A DNA stretch of 64,000 nucleotides from Magnolia sinica (Eukaryota > Streptophyta > Magnoliopsida > Magnoliales > Magnoliaceae): contig NC_080585.1 of the NCBI RefSeq assembly GCF_029962835.1, forward strand, positions 61,057,443-61,121,442, given 5' to 3'. Below the pieces are notes generated by a model. That model was not told the DNA's origin, ran no database searches, and was given only the letters and a program-made list of their open reading frames with translations. Shown here one piece after another: positions 11,626 to 25,950 of this stretch (position 1 is its first letter; each line of letters opens with the position of its first letter). The position numbers were made by a program, and so were the translations under genes.

Positions 11626-14600
11626 TGTCATATCCCAAACTCGAAAACCGGGCTCACAGAATTTTCGATCGCCGAATCCGACGTCGACAACCTCCGTAGT
11701 ACCCCATTCTCGGCTTCCAGTGCCCATACGCCAGATTCCGATCCTAGGATCTTACAAGGAGGATTTTTACTGTGATTTTTTTTTGTAAAGGAGCATAACC
11801 AAGTCACAAACAACAACATCAACACCACATATCCACTAATATAAACATTTGAGTACAATGCTGAAAGGGAAATACATAAATAACAAAATCTCCAAAGTGA
11901 TTTGTTACAAGTTCCTACCTCAATGCTGCTGCGACCTAGCGTCACCTGCAAGCAACGGTCGTGCATAAGCTTATAGAAAGTTTAGAGGGTGGTGTAAGTG
12001 TGTGCCCAAGATAAGTGTCAAGCACACAAATATCAAAGTAAGTGGAAATACTGGCAAATCCATAAGTCATACAATATCAGAGTATGCAATGCAAATCGGC
12101 TATGCAAATGCAGAGTCATAGAGAGCCAAATATCAGTTGCCGAGGATGCAATACAATATACAATTCCTGACAAACCATGATTTCCATCAGCCTATCTAGG
12201 CCAAATAAATGCATAAACATAGCAACCCAAATGCCATATGCCACGGATGTAAATCAATATGCAGATCCTGGCAAGTCCATAATACCATCAACCTTATTTA
12301 GGCTATGTAAAACAGAAGCATAGTAAACCAAATGTTATGTGCTGAAGATGCAATGCAATATGCAGTGCGAATGAAATAACCAAGCTAGAGTGTGAAGTCA
12401 GGATATAGTACGTAGTATCGCAAGGTATGGGATCCATCATAAGGGACTTCTATCCAAACCAATCACATACCTAAATTTAGATAGTCAAACTCAATGTGGT
12501 AAACTCCTAATCTCAGGTTAGTCGTACGCCCCAACTGAAATCCTAGTCATTGCGAGGGTACACATAACAAATTAGTTGCACACCACTAGCCTGAATGGAT
12601 AGTGAATGAATGAATGAATTGGTAAAATACTGAGTATGCAACTCTTACTCAATAAGTCCACATATCAGTACCATACATCTCTGGGATCATCACCAAAGTT
12701 TAGTACACCCTACGCCACCTGCAGCCCCATCAAGCGCACAACTGGGTAAGTGGAAGAGCCCTCACTATCCGCCTACCAATATCGGCCCGACTCGTCGATA
12801 GCAGACCCATTTATGAGATGGTCAGACTCAGTCTAACATTGCCTACTCCCTCGGGCAGGTAAGGCTACACTCCCTTCCAACCGACCACAACACAGTAGGA
12901 GACGCGACCTACTGGTTTACGGCCCTCATGTGCTCATGTATTTCTACTCGGTCTAGATGTTGGAGCATCCTCTGGTACCAAAAAGGTTTAGGAAATTTCA
13001 CCCAGGGACATCTATAGCACCCCATGTAGAAAAAAAATTTCGGTGTCCCATCTGGCCATCCACAATATGCGTATAGAGGCTACGGCCCTAATGTCGTTAA
13101 GGCTTACAGTGGTCATATCACAAAATACGAGATGCATGAGTCATACCATCCAGTCGTGCATTAAACCTGCGCGTACCGCACGCTCATGTGGGGCAACTCC
13201 ATTTCACAAGGAGTCTCATAGTAAACCAACCCAATGGCATATGCTATGATCAATCGCTCCTCATAACAAGCATATATATGATGCATATAGACATGTATCA
13301 TGATGTAATAAAGTACATAGGCATAATTATCTGATAGGGCAGACAACAATAATCCACAATTGACCATCACCAGCATATCATATATAAAGAGTAGGAGCTA
13401 AACGACATGCCCCTTCTACAACCATAGGAGTCTATGTGGTATGTCTTATGTTAGATTAGCCTCCCAAAGCACTAATATATCATATATCCCAAGACGGGGC
13501 CCACTGGAAGGGCGACGGGTCTAACCCATACATTAAGATAGGCTCTACATAGTAGATATACTAAATCGGGTACCACATATTCTCCCATATACGGCAAGAG
13601 GCGGTGTACTAGTGTCAAGGATAGACCTCACACTTGTCCCAAAGAAGTAAATGAACGGTGTGGACGATATATACGTGACACCGAGGTCCTAGCAACTAGA
13701 GACAAGGATAAAATATGTCTCATGGGGCGAGTCAAGTGAGTATACAATAAGTGGGCTTCCTCACTCCCTTTATCATGACAACTGGGCTTTCCTATGATGG
13801 CCTGATACGAATACAAGGTGGCCATTAGTAGGATGCACACATCCAGGACTACGTAACCCTACAAACAATCCTACTCATCATCTACGTGGGCCCCAGGTTT
13901 GGGTTTCTAAGCTTGGACAAACACATGCATCTGGGTGAGCCACATTCTTTATGGAAGGCTCGGTACGAACACAAGATGGGCTCCAAGGCTTGGGTGGGCC
14001 TACAGGGTATGGTGGAAAGCATCATTATCCAATGGGGGCCCAACGGATTGAGATAACCTAATTAAGGAAAAGATGAGTAATATAATCATCAATGGGGGCC
14101 CAATGATTTGGGTTAGCCCATTAAAGGGAGATGAGAATGGGCCTAACAACGGGCCCTAGGGAGAGTTACAATGTGGACATTTAACCGTCATTGCTCTTAC
14201 AACGTGGACATTAAACCATCATTCCTCCCAAGGCATGGCCCATTTAATATCAACTAGGAACATGGATGGGCATCATAAACATCTTTACATACATCCTGGT
14301 GGAATCACACATCACAATGGGCCTTATATACATCACCTTGGGCCTCACACAAGGGCTTTATATACATCGCATTGGGCCTCACTCATGGGCCTCATACAGA
14401 TCAAATAGGCCTCATACTTGGGCCTCAAATACATCACAATGGGGCGCATCACATGAGCCTAATACACATCATAATGGGCCGCATCACATGGGCCTAATAC
14501 ACATCACAATGAGTCGCATCACATGAGCCTGATACACATCACAATGGGCCACATCACATGGGCCACAAACAAATCATAATGGGCCTTACCAGATGGGTCA

Positions 14601-14969
14601 CAAATACATCACATTGGGCCTCCTAGGGCGACCCATAATCCAGCAAAATAGATGGGCCAAAAGTACAACATATACCTCAAGGTGGGCTTGCAAGATGGGC
14701 CTTAAATACGTCATATGTGGATCCACGGGTTGAACAGTGCTGATAAAACACGTACATCATGTGGGGGCCACAAGGATGGGCGGTGTGAATATACAACACA
14801 TCACAAGGTGGGCCCCACCCATCCAGAAATTAGATGGACGGCGTGGCTGAAAACATATACATCATGTGGTGGGACCCACCATCCTGTAGTGTGGACTGTG
14901 TGGATATAGAATACATACATTAAGGTGGGCCCCACCCCCACACGTGCAGCACGTGTGGGGTGGGCCCCA
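11626..14969 (+). mobile_element. Giant LTR-like element, copy C, left part
   Basis: It starts TGTCATATCCCAAACTCG, preceded by TCATA (11621-11625). It runs through the conserved 5' blocks (CATAAGCTTATAGAAAG near 11965, the CGACCACAACACAGTAGG region near 12883, AATGTGGACATTTAACC near 14171). A GGGCCTCA-type array (14270-14700) and the GTGGGCCCCACC satellite-like part follow. It lacks the 70-bp array found in B, D and E. A CACTA transposon interrupts it at 14970 and it resumes at 29419. Without the CACTA its length is about 4.8 kb (11626-14969 plus 29419-30917). The flanking pentamers TCATA (left) and TCCTA (right, 30918-30922) agree at four of five positions. Confidence 0.75.
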
Positions 14970-14983
14970 CACTACAAGAAAAT

Positions 14984-15480
14984 GGGGTTTTACCTTCAGC
15001 TCAAAACTGTGGCTAAAAAGGTTAAAAACTGAGGCTAAAAGCCTTTAGCCATAGTTTTGCCTCAGTAATCCAAACCGAGGTTGAAACCCCCGTGACTAAA
15101 GGCTTTAGCCTCAGTTTTAGCAACCGAGGCTAAAATAACTTTTATAGCCTCGGTTTTTCAAGTGAGGCCAAAAGAACCTTTTTAACTTCAGTTTTGTCAA
15201 AATGAGGCTAAATCAAAATTTTAGCCTCCATTGTTTCTAACTGAGACTAAATCCAAATTTTAGCCTCAATTGCCTCCACCGAAGCTAAATCTATTTTTAA
15301 CCTCGATTCTTAACAACTGAGGCTAAAGCCTTCAGCCACTGGAGTTGTAGTCTCAGTTTAGGTAACTAGGCAAAACTGAGACTAAAGATAGATTTAGCCT
15401 TCGTTGGCATCAACTGAGGCTAAATTCAATTTTTAATATCATTTATCAATAATTGAGGCTAAATCTAGTTTCTATCAACA
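14984..15480. repeat. CACTA left subterminal repeats
   Basis: About a dozen degenerate units of the form TTTTAGCCTCAGTTTT...AACTGAGGCTAAA are present, many as short imperfect palindromes. The core GAGGCTAAA is shared with the much more regular array at the right end. This is the expected terminal architecture of CACTA elements. Confidence 0.85.
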
Positions 15481-15624
15481 AAAGCTTATTATAATCAACC
15501 AATGATTAAACCTGTACATGTTTCACCCATTTAACATCCATCAAGACAACAATCAACAAAACAATTAATGGTCCTATTTAAAGTTTTCAGAACACACAAA
15601 CTGCCACATAGCCTTCTACATGAA

Positions 15625-15637
15625 CTGTTTCAGTAAG
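15625..15637 (-). pseudogene. Residual tip of glutamate synthase fragment, cut off by LTR copy D
   Basis: On the minus strand these 13 bases read CTTACTGAAACAG, continuing the E-G-D-L reading from 21552 as T-E-T. That agrees with the EGDLTET(T) order I know for plant NADH-glutamate synthase. They include the GTAAG target duplication (15633-15637). The piece is tiny and is identified only because removing copy D rejoins it to 21548-21748. Confidence 0.6.
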
Positions 15638-17548
15638 TGTCACGCCCCGAACCCGGAAATCGAATTCACAGGAATCCCGATCGCCAAATCTAGTGCCGAC
15701 AGCCTCCGTAGTACCCCATTCTCGGCTCCCAGCACTCGTATGCCCGGTTCCGATCCTGAGATCCTATAAGAAGGATTTTCAACATGAATTTGTCTCATAA
15801 GAAGCATAATCACAAGTATACGCAAATCATAAGAACAACATCATCACTACATATCCATTAATATAATCATTCGAGTACAATATTGAAAAGGAAATACATG
15901 CATATAATAAAATCTCCAGAAGTCAGCTACATGTTCCAAGCTCCACGCTGCTGCAACCTAACATCACCTGCACGCATCTATTGTGTATAAGCTTATATAA
16001 AGCTTAGAGGGTGATGTAAGTGTGTGCACAAGGTAAGTGCCAAGTAAGCAATATCAGAGTAATCAGCGTAAGCGAAAATACTAACAAGCCCATAAATCAT
16101 ACGCTATCAAAAATGCTAGCAAATTCATAAATCATACAATATCAGAGTAATGCGAAGACATGCTAATAGACCCATAAATACCGTCAACCTTATCCAGGCT
16201 ATGCGATGCAAAAATATATTAAACCAATATCATATACTGAGGAAGCAATATACATCAGCTATGTAATGTGGAGATAGTAAGCCTAAATACTATGTACTAA
16301 GGATGCAATGCAATATGCGATGCGAATGAAATGACCAAGCTGGAGTGTGACGTCGAGATGATAGTACGTAATATCGCAGGCTACGAGGTCCACCATAAAG
16401 GACTTCTATCCAAACCAGTCCCATACCTAAATTTGGATAGTCAGACTCAACGTGGAAAACTCCTGATCTCAGGTTAATCGCGCGCTCCAGCCGAAATCTT
16501 GGCCATTGTGAAGGTACACGTAATAAATAGTTGCGCGCCACCAGCCCGAGTGAATAGTGAATGAATGAATGAATGAGTATGCAACTCCTGCTCAATAAGT
16601 CTACATATTAGTACGGTTCCTCTCTGGGGAATTACCGGGGTCTATTACACTCCAAACCAGATTGTTGCTCCATCGCGCGCAACAAGGTGAGTGGAAGAGA
16701 CCTCACTATCCGCCTGTCAATATCGGGCCCGGTTCGTCAATAGCGGACCCATTCCTCGAGCTAGTCAGACTCAGCCTAGCATTGCCCCCTCCTATCAGGC
16801 AGGTAAGGTCGTAGCCCCTTCCAACCGACTACGACAAAGTGGGAGACGAGCCTAACGGTATACGGCCCTCATGCGCTCATGCATCCACTCGGTCTAGACA
16901 TTAGAGCAGCCTCTGGAACCAAGAGGGTTTAGGGACTTTCACCCAAGGATATCTATAGCACCCCATATAGAACAGATTTTCGGTGTCCCATCTGGCCATC
17001 CACGAAATACCTATGGAGACTACGGCCCTGGTGTCGCTAGGGCGTACAGTAACCACAGTACACAATGCAAGATGCATGAGTCATACAATCCAGTCATGCA
17101 TCAATCCTGCGCATACCGTGTGCTCATGTGAGACAATCTCCGCCTATCAGGGAGTCTCATAACAACCGGCACTATGGCATATTCAATGATCAATCATATC
17201 TCATAACAAACATACAGATGATGCGTATGGGCATATATCATGATGATATGCTGTCACATAATCATAATCGGTATCCATAACCGGTATCGACAATCAACCT
17301 CGACAATATGGACATTTAACCAACATTACCCCCAAGGAATGACTCATATAGAGTCAAACATATAATGGATTCATGGCCTCACACAAAGGCCAAATATACA
17401 ACACCATGGGCCTTACTAAAGAGCTTAACACATCACGATGGGCCTTTCACATGGGCCTAACATACATTACAATGGGCTACATCGCCTAACCCTTAAATGC
17501 ATCATAATGGGCCTCATCACATAAGCCTCATATACATCACATTGGGCC

Positions 17549-18560
17549 TCGACAATCGGAATCGGTATCGACAAACGAAATCGGCCTCGACAAATGGAAT
17601 CGGCCTCGATAAACGGAGTCGGCCTCGATAATCGGAATCGACAAATCAGTCACGTCAATCAGAATCGGCAATTGGCCACAACAATCGAGATCGATCGATA
17701 ATCAGAATCGGCAAATCGGTCAGGTCATTCGGAATCGGCAATCGGCCACGATAATCGGGATCGATAGATAATCAAAATCATTAAATCGGTCACGTCAATC
17801 GGAATCGACAATCGGCCACGACAATCGGGATCGATCGATAATCAGAATCGACAAATCGGTCGAGTCAATCGGAATCGGCAATCAGCCACAATAATCAGGA
17901 TCGATCGTTGATCAAAATCGACAAATTGGTCACGACAATCGGAATCGGCAATCGGCCACGACAATCGGGATCGATCGATAATCAGAATCAGCAAATCGGT
18001 CAAGTCAATCGGAATCGGCAATCGGCCACGATAATCGGGATCGATAGATAATCAGAATCGGCAAATCGATCACGTCAATCGGAATCGGCAATCGGCCACA
18101 ACAATCAGGATCGATCGATAATCAGAATCAGCAAATCGGTAAAGTCAATCGGAATTGGCAATCGGCCACGACAATCGGGATCGATAAATAATCAAAATCG
18201 ACAAATCGATCACGTCAATCGAAATCGGCAATCGGCCACGACAATCGGGATCGATCGATAATCAGAATCGGCAAATCGATCGAGTCAATCGAAATCGGCA
18301 ATCGGTCACGACAATCAGAATCGATCGATAATTAGAATCGGTAAATCGGAATCGGCAATCGGCCACGATAATCGGGTTTGATTGATAATCAGAATCGGCG
18401 AATTGGTCATGTCAATCAAAATCGGCAATCGGTCATGACAATCAAAATCGATCGGTAATTATAATTGGCAAAGCGGTCACATCAATCGGAATCGGCAATC
18501 GGTCATGATAATCGGCCTCGATTGCTAATCGGCATCGGCTTATACAATCGACCTTGACAA
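17549..18560 (+). repeat. 70-bp satellite array inside copy D
   Basis: About 13 units of the type AATCGGAATCGGCAATCGGC...CACGACAATCGGGATCGATC...GATAATCAGAATCGGCAAATC repeat with a 70-bp period, diverging by a few bases per unit. Each unit contains an ATCGATCGAT palindrome. The array has no spacer/repeat alternation of the CRISPR kind. Confidence 0.92.
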
Positions 18561-18699
18561 ATTGAAATTGGTAATCAGCCTAACCAAAGGCCTAAGGGAA
18601 GTTCACAATGAGAACTTTCAACCATCATTGCCCATTAATGTGGATATTTAACCAACATTGCTCCCAAGGAGTGGCCTACATATAAAGCCAAAAATATAA

Positions 18700-19240
18700 T
18701 GAGCTCGTGGCCTCACATAAGGGTCATATACACATCAAGTGGGCCACATCGCATGGGCCTCGAACACATCACATTGGGCCTCGAACACATCACATTGGGC
18801 CTCGCCCACAGGCTTTATAAGGGTCTCATACATCGAGTGGGCCGCATCACGTGGGCCTTGTACATTACATCGGGCCTTACCAAATGGGCCGAAGATACTA
18901 CACAATAGGCCTTACCGAATGGGCCGGGAATACATCATAATGGGCCTCATCAAATGGGCTGAAAATACGTCATAATGGGCTTCATCAAATGGGTCGAAAA
19001 TACCTCATAATGGGTCCTACACATGGGTCTCATATGCATCAAATGGGCTATGTATCTGAGCCTCGAATACGTCAAATGGGTCACACGTCATGGGCCTAAT
19101 ATATCACAATGGGCCTTATCTTATGGGCTAGAAATACATCACAATGAGCCTCACTCATGGGCCATATATACATTATAATGGGTCGAATTAAATGAATCAA
19201 ATCAAATGGGCCAAGTCAAACGGGCCGAGTTAAATGGGCC
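18700..19240 (+). repeat. Short GGGCCTCA-type tandem array in copy D
   Basis: Units of about 30-36 bp built around 'ACATCACAATGGGCC' and 'CATGGGCCTCA' repeat here. Equivalent arrays are present in C (14270-14700), E (54000-54180 and 54720-54870), B (5215-5500 and 6610-6760, inverted) and A (1200-1600, inverted). The clearest units in C are 35 bp, half the length of the neighbouring 70-bp satellite found in other copies. Confidence 0.8.
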
Positions 19241-19549
19241 CAAACCAACCACACTATTCATTTATAGCTAGAGATCATTTTAAAGCATTATCCTAACAAT
19301 GAATGAGATCAAAAGATCATTTGGACTATATCACAAACAGCCGTGGTGATAATGATTCCCATGGTTAAAAATTTAGAATGCCCGCCATAGCATTTATTTC
19401 CCATCCAAACTGTTCAAAAGGTCACAAGGACTTAGACTGGGAGGAAAAAAAAAACAAATATTATATTGATTCAAAATTTCTATAATCCAAATGGATTTTA
19501 ATGGTAGACATTCAACGCCTCTGTTTCTGCAGTATTATTTCTGCAGTGT

Positions 19550-20950
19550 GGTCCACCTGACAACTGGGTCTGTCTCATTTTTAGTCTCAAGCCTGGAGGC
19601 AAGCTTGCCAGTTAGATGGACAGTATGGTTGCAACACATGCATCATGATGGGGTCTAGGAGCGTGGCCCATTACCACAATTGGATGGACGGTTTAGATGG
19701 AATACAAATTCCAGCGGTGAGTCCCACCGTCCAAACCTCTGGATGGTGAGGATCTGCCCTCACATCAGTGGTAGCTGACGTGGATACAACTGCTGTAGGT
19801 ACGGTGGTCCACCATAATACTACTAATATAGTATATATTTATATAATATAATATTATATATTATATATCCATACAATGATAAGGGACTGCCCAAACTCAC
19901 CGTCCAGAGTGCAGATGGCATATTAAAGGTGGGTCCCACGAAAGAGTAGCCCACCATATAGCATTTTTAATATAATATATATTATGTAATATAATATTAT
20001 ATATTGTATACTACACAAAGGACAGGAGGCTGCCCAACTCACTGTCCAGATTCAACTGGACGGTGCAGATAATATAATAAAGGTGGGTCCACGTAAGAGT
20101 GGCCCACCATAGCATTGTGTAATATAAAATATTATATTATATACTAATATATATCATATAAGTATATATACACGTGTTGTGAGAGGATGGGAGTGTCAGC
20201 GTCCAGAAGACTGGACGTCCCTCCAACGGACGGTCTGGATCAATAGCACATATATCAGGGCATGGCTCACCGTCCAGCAATCTGGACGGTGTGGACCAGC
20301 CATTCATCACGTTGGATCCAACCGTCCATCAAGGACGGTGGATGTAACACATATATCACAGTGGCTCCATACATCCCGTATAAGTGTTGGGGCCCACCTC
20401 AGATGGACGGTGTGGGTGAAACCCACTCGTCAGTGCATGCTACACAACATCGTCCAAATGGACAATGCAAATAAAAATTAATTTCATCAAGGTGGGACCC
20501 ATGCAGGGCCCACCCTGCTATATATACATTTTAGTCATTTATTACTATTATTATAATTTTTAAATCAAGCTGTTGCTTGTATACCCAGGACCTGCAGCTG
20601 CTGGACAGTCAGTCCAACAGCATGCCGCAAGAGATGGACGGCGTGGGTGAGCTCCATACGTCAGGTGGGTCCACATGAGCATGGCCCACCTTCTGATCAG
20701 GCTCCTATATGCGGTTTGCCCTCATCCGGGTCTGCCAAAGGCAGCAGCAAGGTGGGTCTCACAATCGGTCGGTGTGGACCATCATACATGCTCATGGTGG
20801 GCCATCACCAGAGAGAGAAAGATAGAGAGAGAGAGAGACATGCGATGGAGATCGGAGTAACGGAGGGACCTCGCCACTATAGGTCCCTCTTGATACAGCA
20901 CATACATCAAGATGGGTCCCACATATGTGGGCCCTTAAATCATAAATCAA
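19550..20950. repeat. GTGGGTCCCACC / CCGTCCAG satellite-like block of copy D
   Basis: Irregular tandem units combine a GGGTCCCACC core, an inverted-repeat GTCCAG...CTGGACGGT pair and 'ACACATACATCA'. Short ATATAT-rich islands (19830-19865, 19965-20010, 20120-20170) are interspersed. The same block is found in C (14700-14969 and 29419-30200), E (55000-56600) and B (3200-5200). Open frames in it, for example 20179-20481, have no recognisable protein domain. Confidence 0.8.
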
Positions 20951-21545
20951 GAAAATAAATCACCCACCTTTGATCTTCTCGGACTCCTTCCACCGATGCA
21001 CTCTAGAGCTCCAAGGGGTGAATTTTAACGGTTGGGATTAATTTTGGAGGGTGGGATTGAGTGGTAGGGAGTGGACCACACCTAGTCCTCTCATGGAAGC
21101 CATGGACGTTGGAGTTGCTTGGGAGAATGAGAGAGAGAATGAGAAGAGAGAGGTGATGTAGAGAGAGAGGGGAATGGGGTGTGATGGGTGATGGATGTGT
21201 ACTTAGTTGTAAAGGAGAGTTGACTTTAGGTGAGAGGGATGAGTGTTGGTACTTGAAATGATGTAATATGGTAGTTGATTGATTGATTTGATTAATGAGA
21301 CATTTCTCTTGGGATTGCAACACGCGGTGTTTTCCTCGAACTGAACGCGGACCCACATCTCCTAGCCCGGGTATCGCCTCGGCGAGCGAGACGCGGCGTC
21401 GGAACCACGGCGACGATACGGTTGCAAGGATATAGGTCTCGCGTCGAGCCGACTCTGGAAAATGGGATACGACTCAGGGTCGCGGAATTCGACCTGTAGG
21501 ACCGCGGAAGCCTATGGAACAATACAGGCTAGGATACGGGCCTCA

Positions 21546-23209
<1,664 letters not shown>

Positions 23210-23377
23210 CTCGGTTATCCAGTTCACCATTAGCAGCCGCTGCTGGAGCACGACATCTCCGTACTCTGTTGTCGGGCCGTATTCCTCGGCATAGTCGTGC
23301 CGATACTCGTGTCTCCTCTCCCTGTTCCTGAGCTTTTTGTAGCACTCTTCATGCTCTTCATTTTCGAACCTCAAAAG
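23210..23377 (-). pseudogene. SDS: Cyclin SDS (SOLO DANCERS) exon fragment
   Basis: This is an exon of exactly 56 codons on the minus strand, beginning LLRFENEEHEECYKKLRNRE and ending with LLMVNWITE. The acceptor is TTTTTAG|CTT and the donor is GAG|GTGAGG. The order R-F-(E/D)-x-E-E...Y-x-x-L-R-x-R-E-R, then H-D-Y-A-E-E-Y, then M-V-N-W-I is what I know as the start of the cyclin box of the plant meiotic cyclin SDS, needed for homologue pairing and crossover formation. Both splice sites and the frame are intact here. The rest of the cyclin box expected downstream on the minus strand (below 23200) is not found, so only part of the gene is present. Neighbouring exon material at 23463-23690 has the same orientation. 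Confidence 0.8.
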
Positions 23378-23462
23378 CTAAAAATTACAATATCAATTTA
23401 GACAATATAAATACAAAACAACTAAAAAAATTAAGAAATTTTATGGAAATTGAAGATCTGAC

Positions 23463-23690
23463 CATAAATTCGTCAGAGTATTCGTCTTCAATTCCATCAA
23501 ACGCTCCAAATTCCAGACGCGAGCTCGACCTCAACAACCGCTTCGTGAATTGTAAAAACAGCGAAAAACAGACCGACAGAGTGGAATTACAGCCAGATGT
23601 TTCTGAATCAACCGGTGACTCTCCAGGATCGACAAAAGCGACGACTGAGAAAACTCGACATACTCTCCGTCTGAATTTTTACAGCGACTG
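23463..23690 (-). pseudogene. SDS: Cyclin SDS upstream exon fragment, with apparent frameshift
   Basis: The minus-strand frame ending at 23463 reads ...LSVCFSLFLQFTKRLLRSSS... and closes with EDEYSDEFM before a GT donor (ATG|GTCAG). It is in phase 0 with the next exon at 23377. This resembles the SRSLYLQF...CRS...EEE...SE region just before the cyclin box of SDS. Further upstream the family-like acidic/serine wording (SDGEYVEFSQSS) lies in a different frame, and the current frame has a stop, so one or more indels have broken the exon. Beyond 23690 the sequence is a repeat also seen at 41095-41230, which marks the edge of the captured piece. The open frame on the plus strand at 23443-23691 is its antisense shadow. 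Confidence 0.62.
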
Positions 23691-24400
23691 AACATCTCTG
23701 ACCATCCAATTGTCGCGAGTTTTGCAGCTGAATGGAGACTGCTGCTCATTATTTGAGCTAACCATCTCCCTTTTAGGCAACTAATCAGATGACTATGAGT
23801 CTGATCGAGTTACATTCTGAGGTCCAGCCATCCATGATCCATGTGGTAGCCACCTAGCTGATAGTCTCGGTTGCCCTACACAAGTGCTCTCATTTTTCAG
23901 GCCACTAAAAGGATGACCATGACAGGCAATCAACTTGCTTTCTGAGCTCTGGCCATCCACAATCCATGTGGTAGCCCATCAAATTGACAATCTACATTAA
24001 CACACATAAATGTCAGGCAACCTACAAAAGTAAAAGAACATGAGAAGAAATCACATTATCAATATGTAAGGACTATCTCATTTTAATTACTTCACCCCAT
24101 GTATGTATGAACTAGAAAATCCAAATCAAGAAGATGTATGTACAAGAAAGGGGTTTTCTAACATCCACCATGCAGGTGAACTACATTAATGTTCATGAGA
24201 CAACATGCTCATTCATCTGGACCATCCAATATCAGTTTGCTTCTTGGATAAGGCTTGCGATTCATGCAATTTAGATGCCTCTTAACTATCCGATCAGTGG
24301 TCTTTTGTGGATCCTTATTGAACAGCCAGGAGTTGGGTGAATGATAAATATGATAGTCCAGCAATTGCCACATTCAGGCTACGATCCATCAAGAGGTGAC
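23691..24400. repeat. Dispersed repeat with 'CCAATTGTCGYGAGTTTTGC' motif
   Basis: The segment beginning CATCTCTGACCATCCAATTG at about 23692 is clearly related to 41095-41230 in the first large intron of the gene at 40408. Within it, phrases such as 'CAGGCCACTAAAAGGATGAC' and 'CATCCACAATCCATGTGGTA' occur in two diverged copies (about 23770-23860 and 23890-23975). No coding capacity is evident. The type of element is unknown. Confidence 0.5.
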
Positions 24401-25950
24401 CTATGAATTGGACAATTAAAGCTTGAAATACATTCGCCCATGTCAACCCAATTTTGACGCATCAGCAAAGCACAAGGAAAAAAGAAAAAAAAAAAAAAAA
24501 AAAGAAGAAGAAGAAGAAAGAAAGAAAGAAAAGAAAAGAAAAAGAAAAGGAAAAGGAACAAACAAACAAAAGAAAAGTTCCATTGGATAACTTCAATCAA
24601 AAAAATACTACATGGCTAGTGATGACTAGTCTAGGTTAGGATAGTTAGCATTTTTTTTAAACGAAGGATTAGTATATGTTTTGGTTCTACCAAACAGACC
24701 ATAAACAAATGGAATATCATTCCTATGACATTTCTATCATCCGTATAACCGTTTATGGTGTTTCACTTAGCCAGTGCAAAATCTATACAATAAAGATATA
24801 AGAGCCAGCCTGTCCTTTACATCCTCAATTCAACTGAATGGTAACACAATGATAATCCCATAAGACTTACCTGACATTTCCTGGCAATGCAATAGAACTT
24901 TATCAGGTATCACACTCTGGAAGACGAACTGAAACCCACTCCAAGCTCATGAAAACCCACACCAATCTACGCTAGAAAAAAAAAACAATAGAAGCAACCA
25001 AACAAATGTTCAAATGTTAATATTATAATAATAATAATAACAAAATCAACACAGCTGTTGAATGACTAAAAAAACCAAAGAAAAAGAAAAAGAAAATAAA
25101 GAAACGAAAAAGAAGAAAACAAAAACAAAAACAAAAAAAAATGCCAAAATCCACACGTCTTTTTGTACCGTTTAACAAGAGCAGGTCATCCAGAAGAAAC
25201 ATCACACTTCTTTTCTTTCATCAGTTCTTTTCTACCGAAAATTGTGTTTTTATTTTCTATCAAACCAGGGGTTCCAAGAAAATTTTAAAAAGAAAAAGAA
25301 AACAAAGAAAAAAAAAAAATTTGTTTTCCACAGATCCAAACCTACATCTTCCAATCCAGCAAAAGATTCAAACAATAGCCAAAGGAATCAAACATACCTC
25401 GTCAAAAATTTCATGATCCAGCAAATATTGTGAACAATCCAACCCCGAACCTGCATTTCTCAAATGATTACTCAGATCAGCTCACCATTAAATAACCATA
25501 AACAGAAGGCATTGTAGTTGTTAACTCTCACTAACTCTTATAAGATTGGATGATTCTTGGCAATGAATGCATAAAAATGGTTTAGCTGTGCGTTTCCTTT
25601 TTTAATCAATGTGTCCTTATGCAAAAGCATTATCTCAAAAAAAAGTAGAAAAAGAAAGAGCATATCCATTGGGCGAATTCAAAGCCAAATTTCAAGCAAA
25701 AGTAAATAAGTATCACGACATCAACAAGCATCCCAAAAGGCTAATTCCTGCAACCAGATATTGGAGCTAAACCTACAATACAGCAGTAGTAAATCATTCA
25801 AATGTAGTGAAAATTTAAAACACTACTCAAATCCTGGCTACATTTTCTTAAACTTGGAAATCACATTATAAATTTTGCTAATTCTATGATTTTTTTTCCG
25901 TCAAAACAAATACAACAGTAAAGATTCATATATCCCATCCTACAACAAGA
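24401..25950. other. CACTA interior, A-rich low-complexity DNA
   Basis: Purine-rich and A-rich tracts dominate (24476-24560, 25076-25140, 25285-25320). Open frames composed mainly of K, R and E, or of F and L on the other strand, are compositional artefacts. I see no splice-framed exon or known domain. Confidence 0.5.

Noticed and set aside
17549..18560. CRISPR-like regular array
   Set aside because: The units are contiguous 70-bp tandem copies without variable spacers, in plant DNA. This is a satellite, not CRISPR.
23443..23691. 82-codon plus-strand open frame
   Set aside because: It is the antisense of the cyclin SDS exon fragment. The minus-strand reading has family similarity and splice phase, the plus-strand reading has none.
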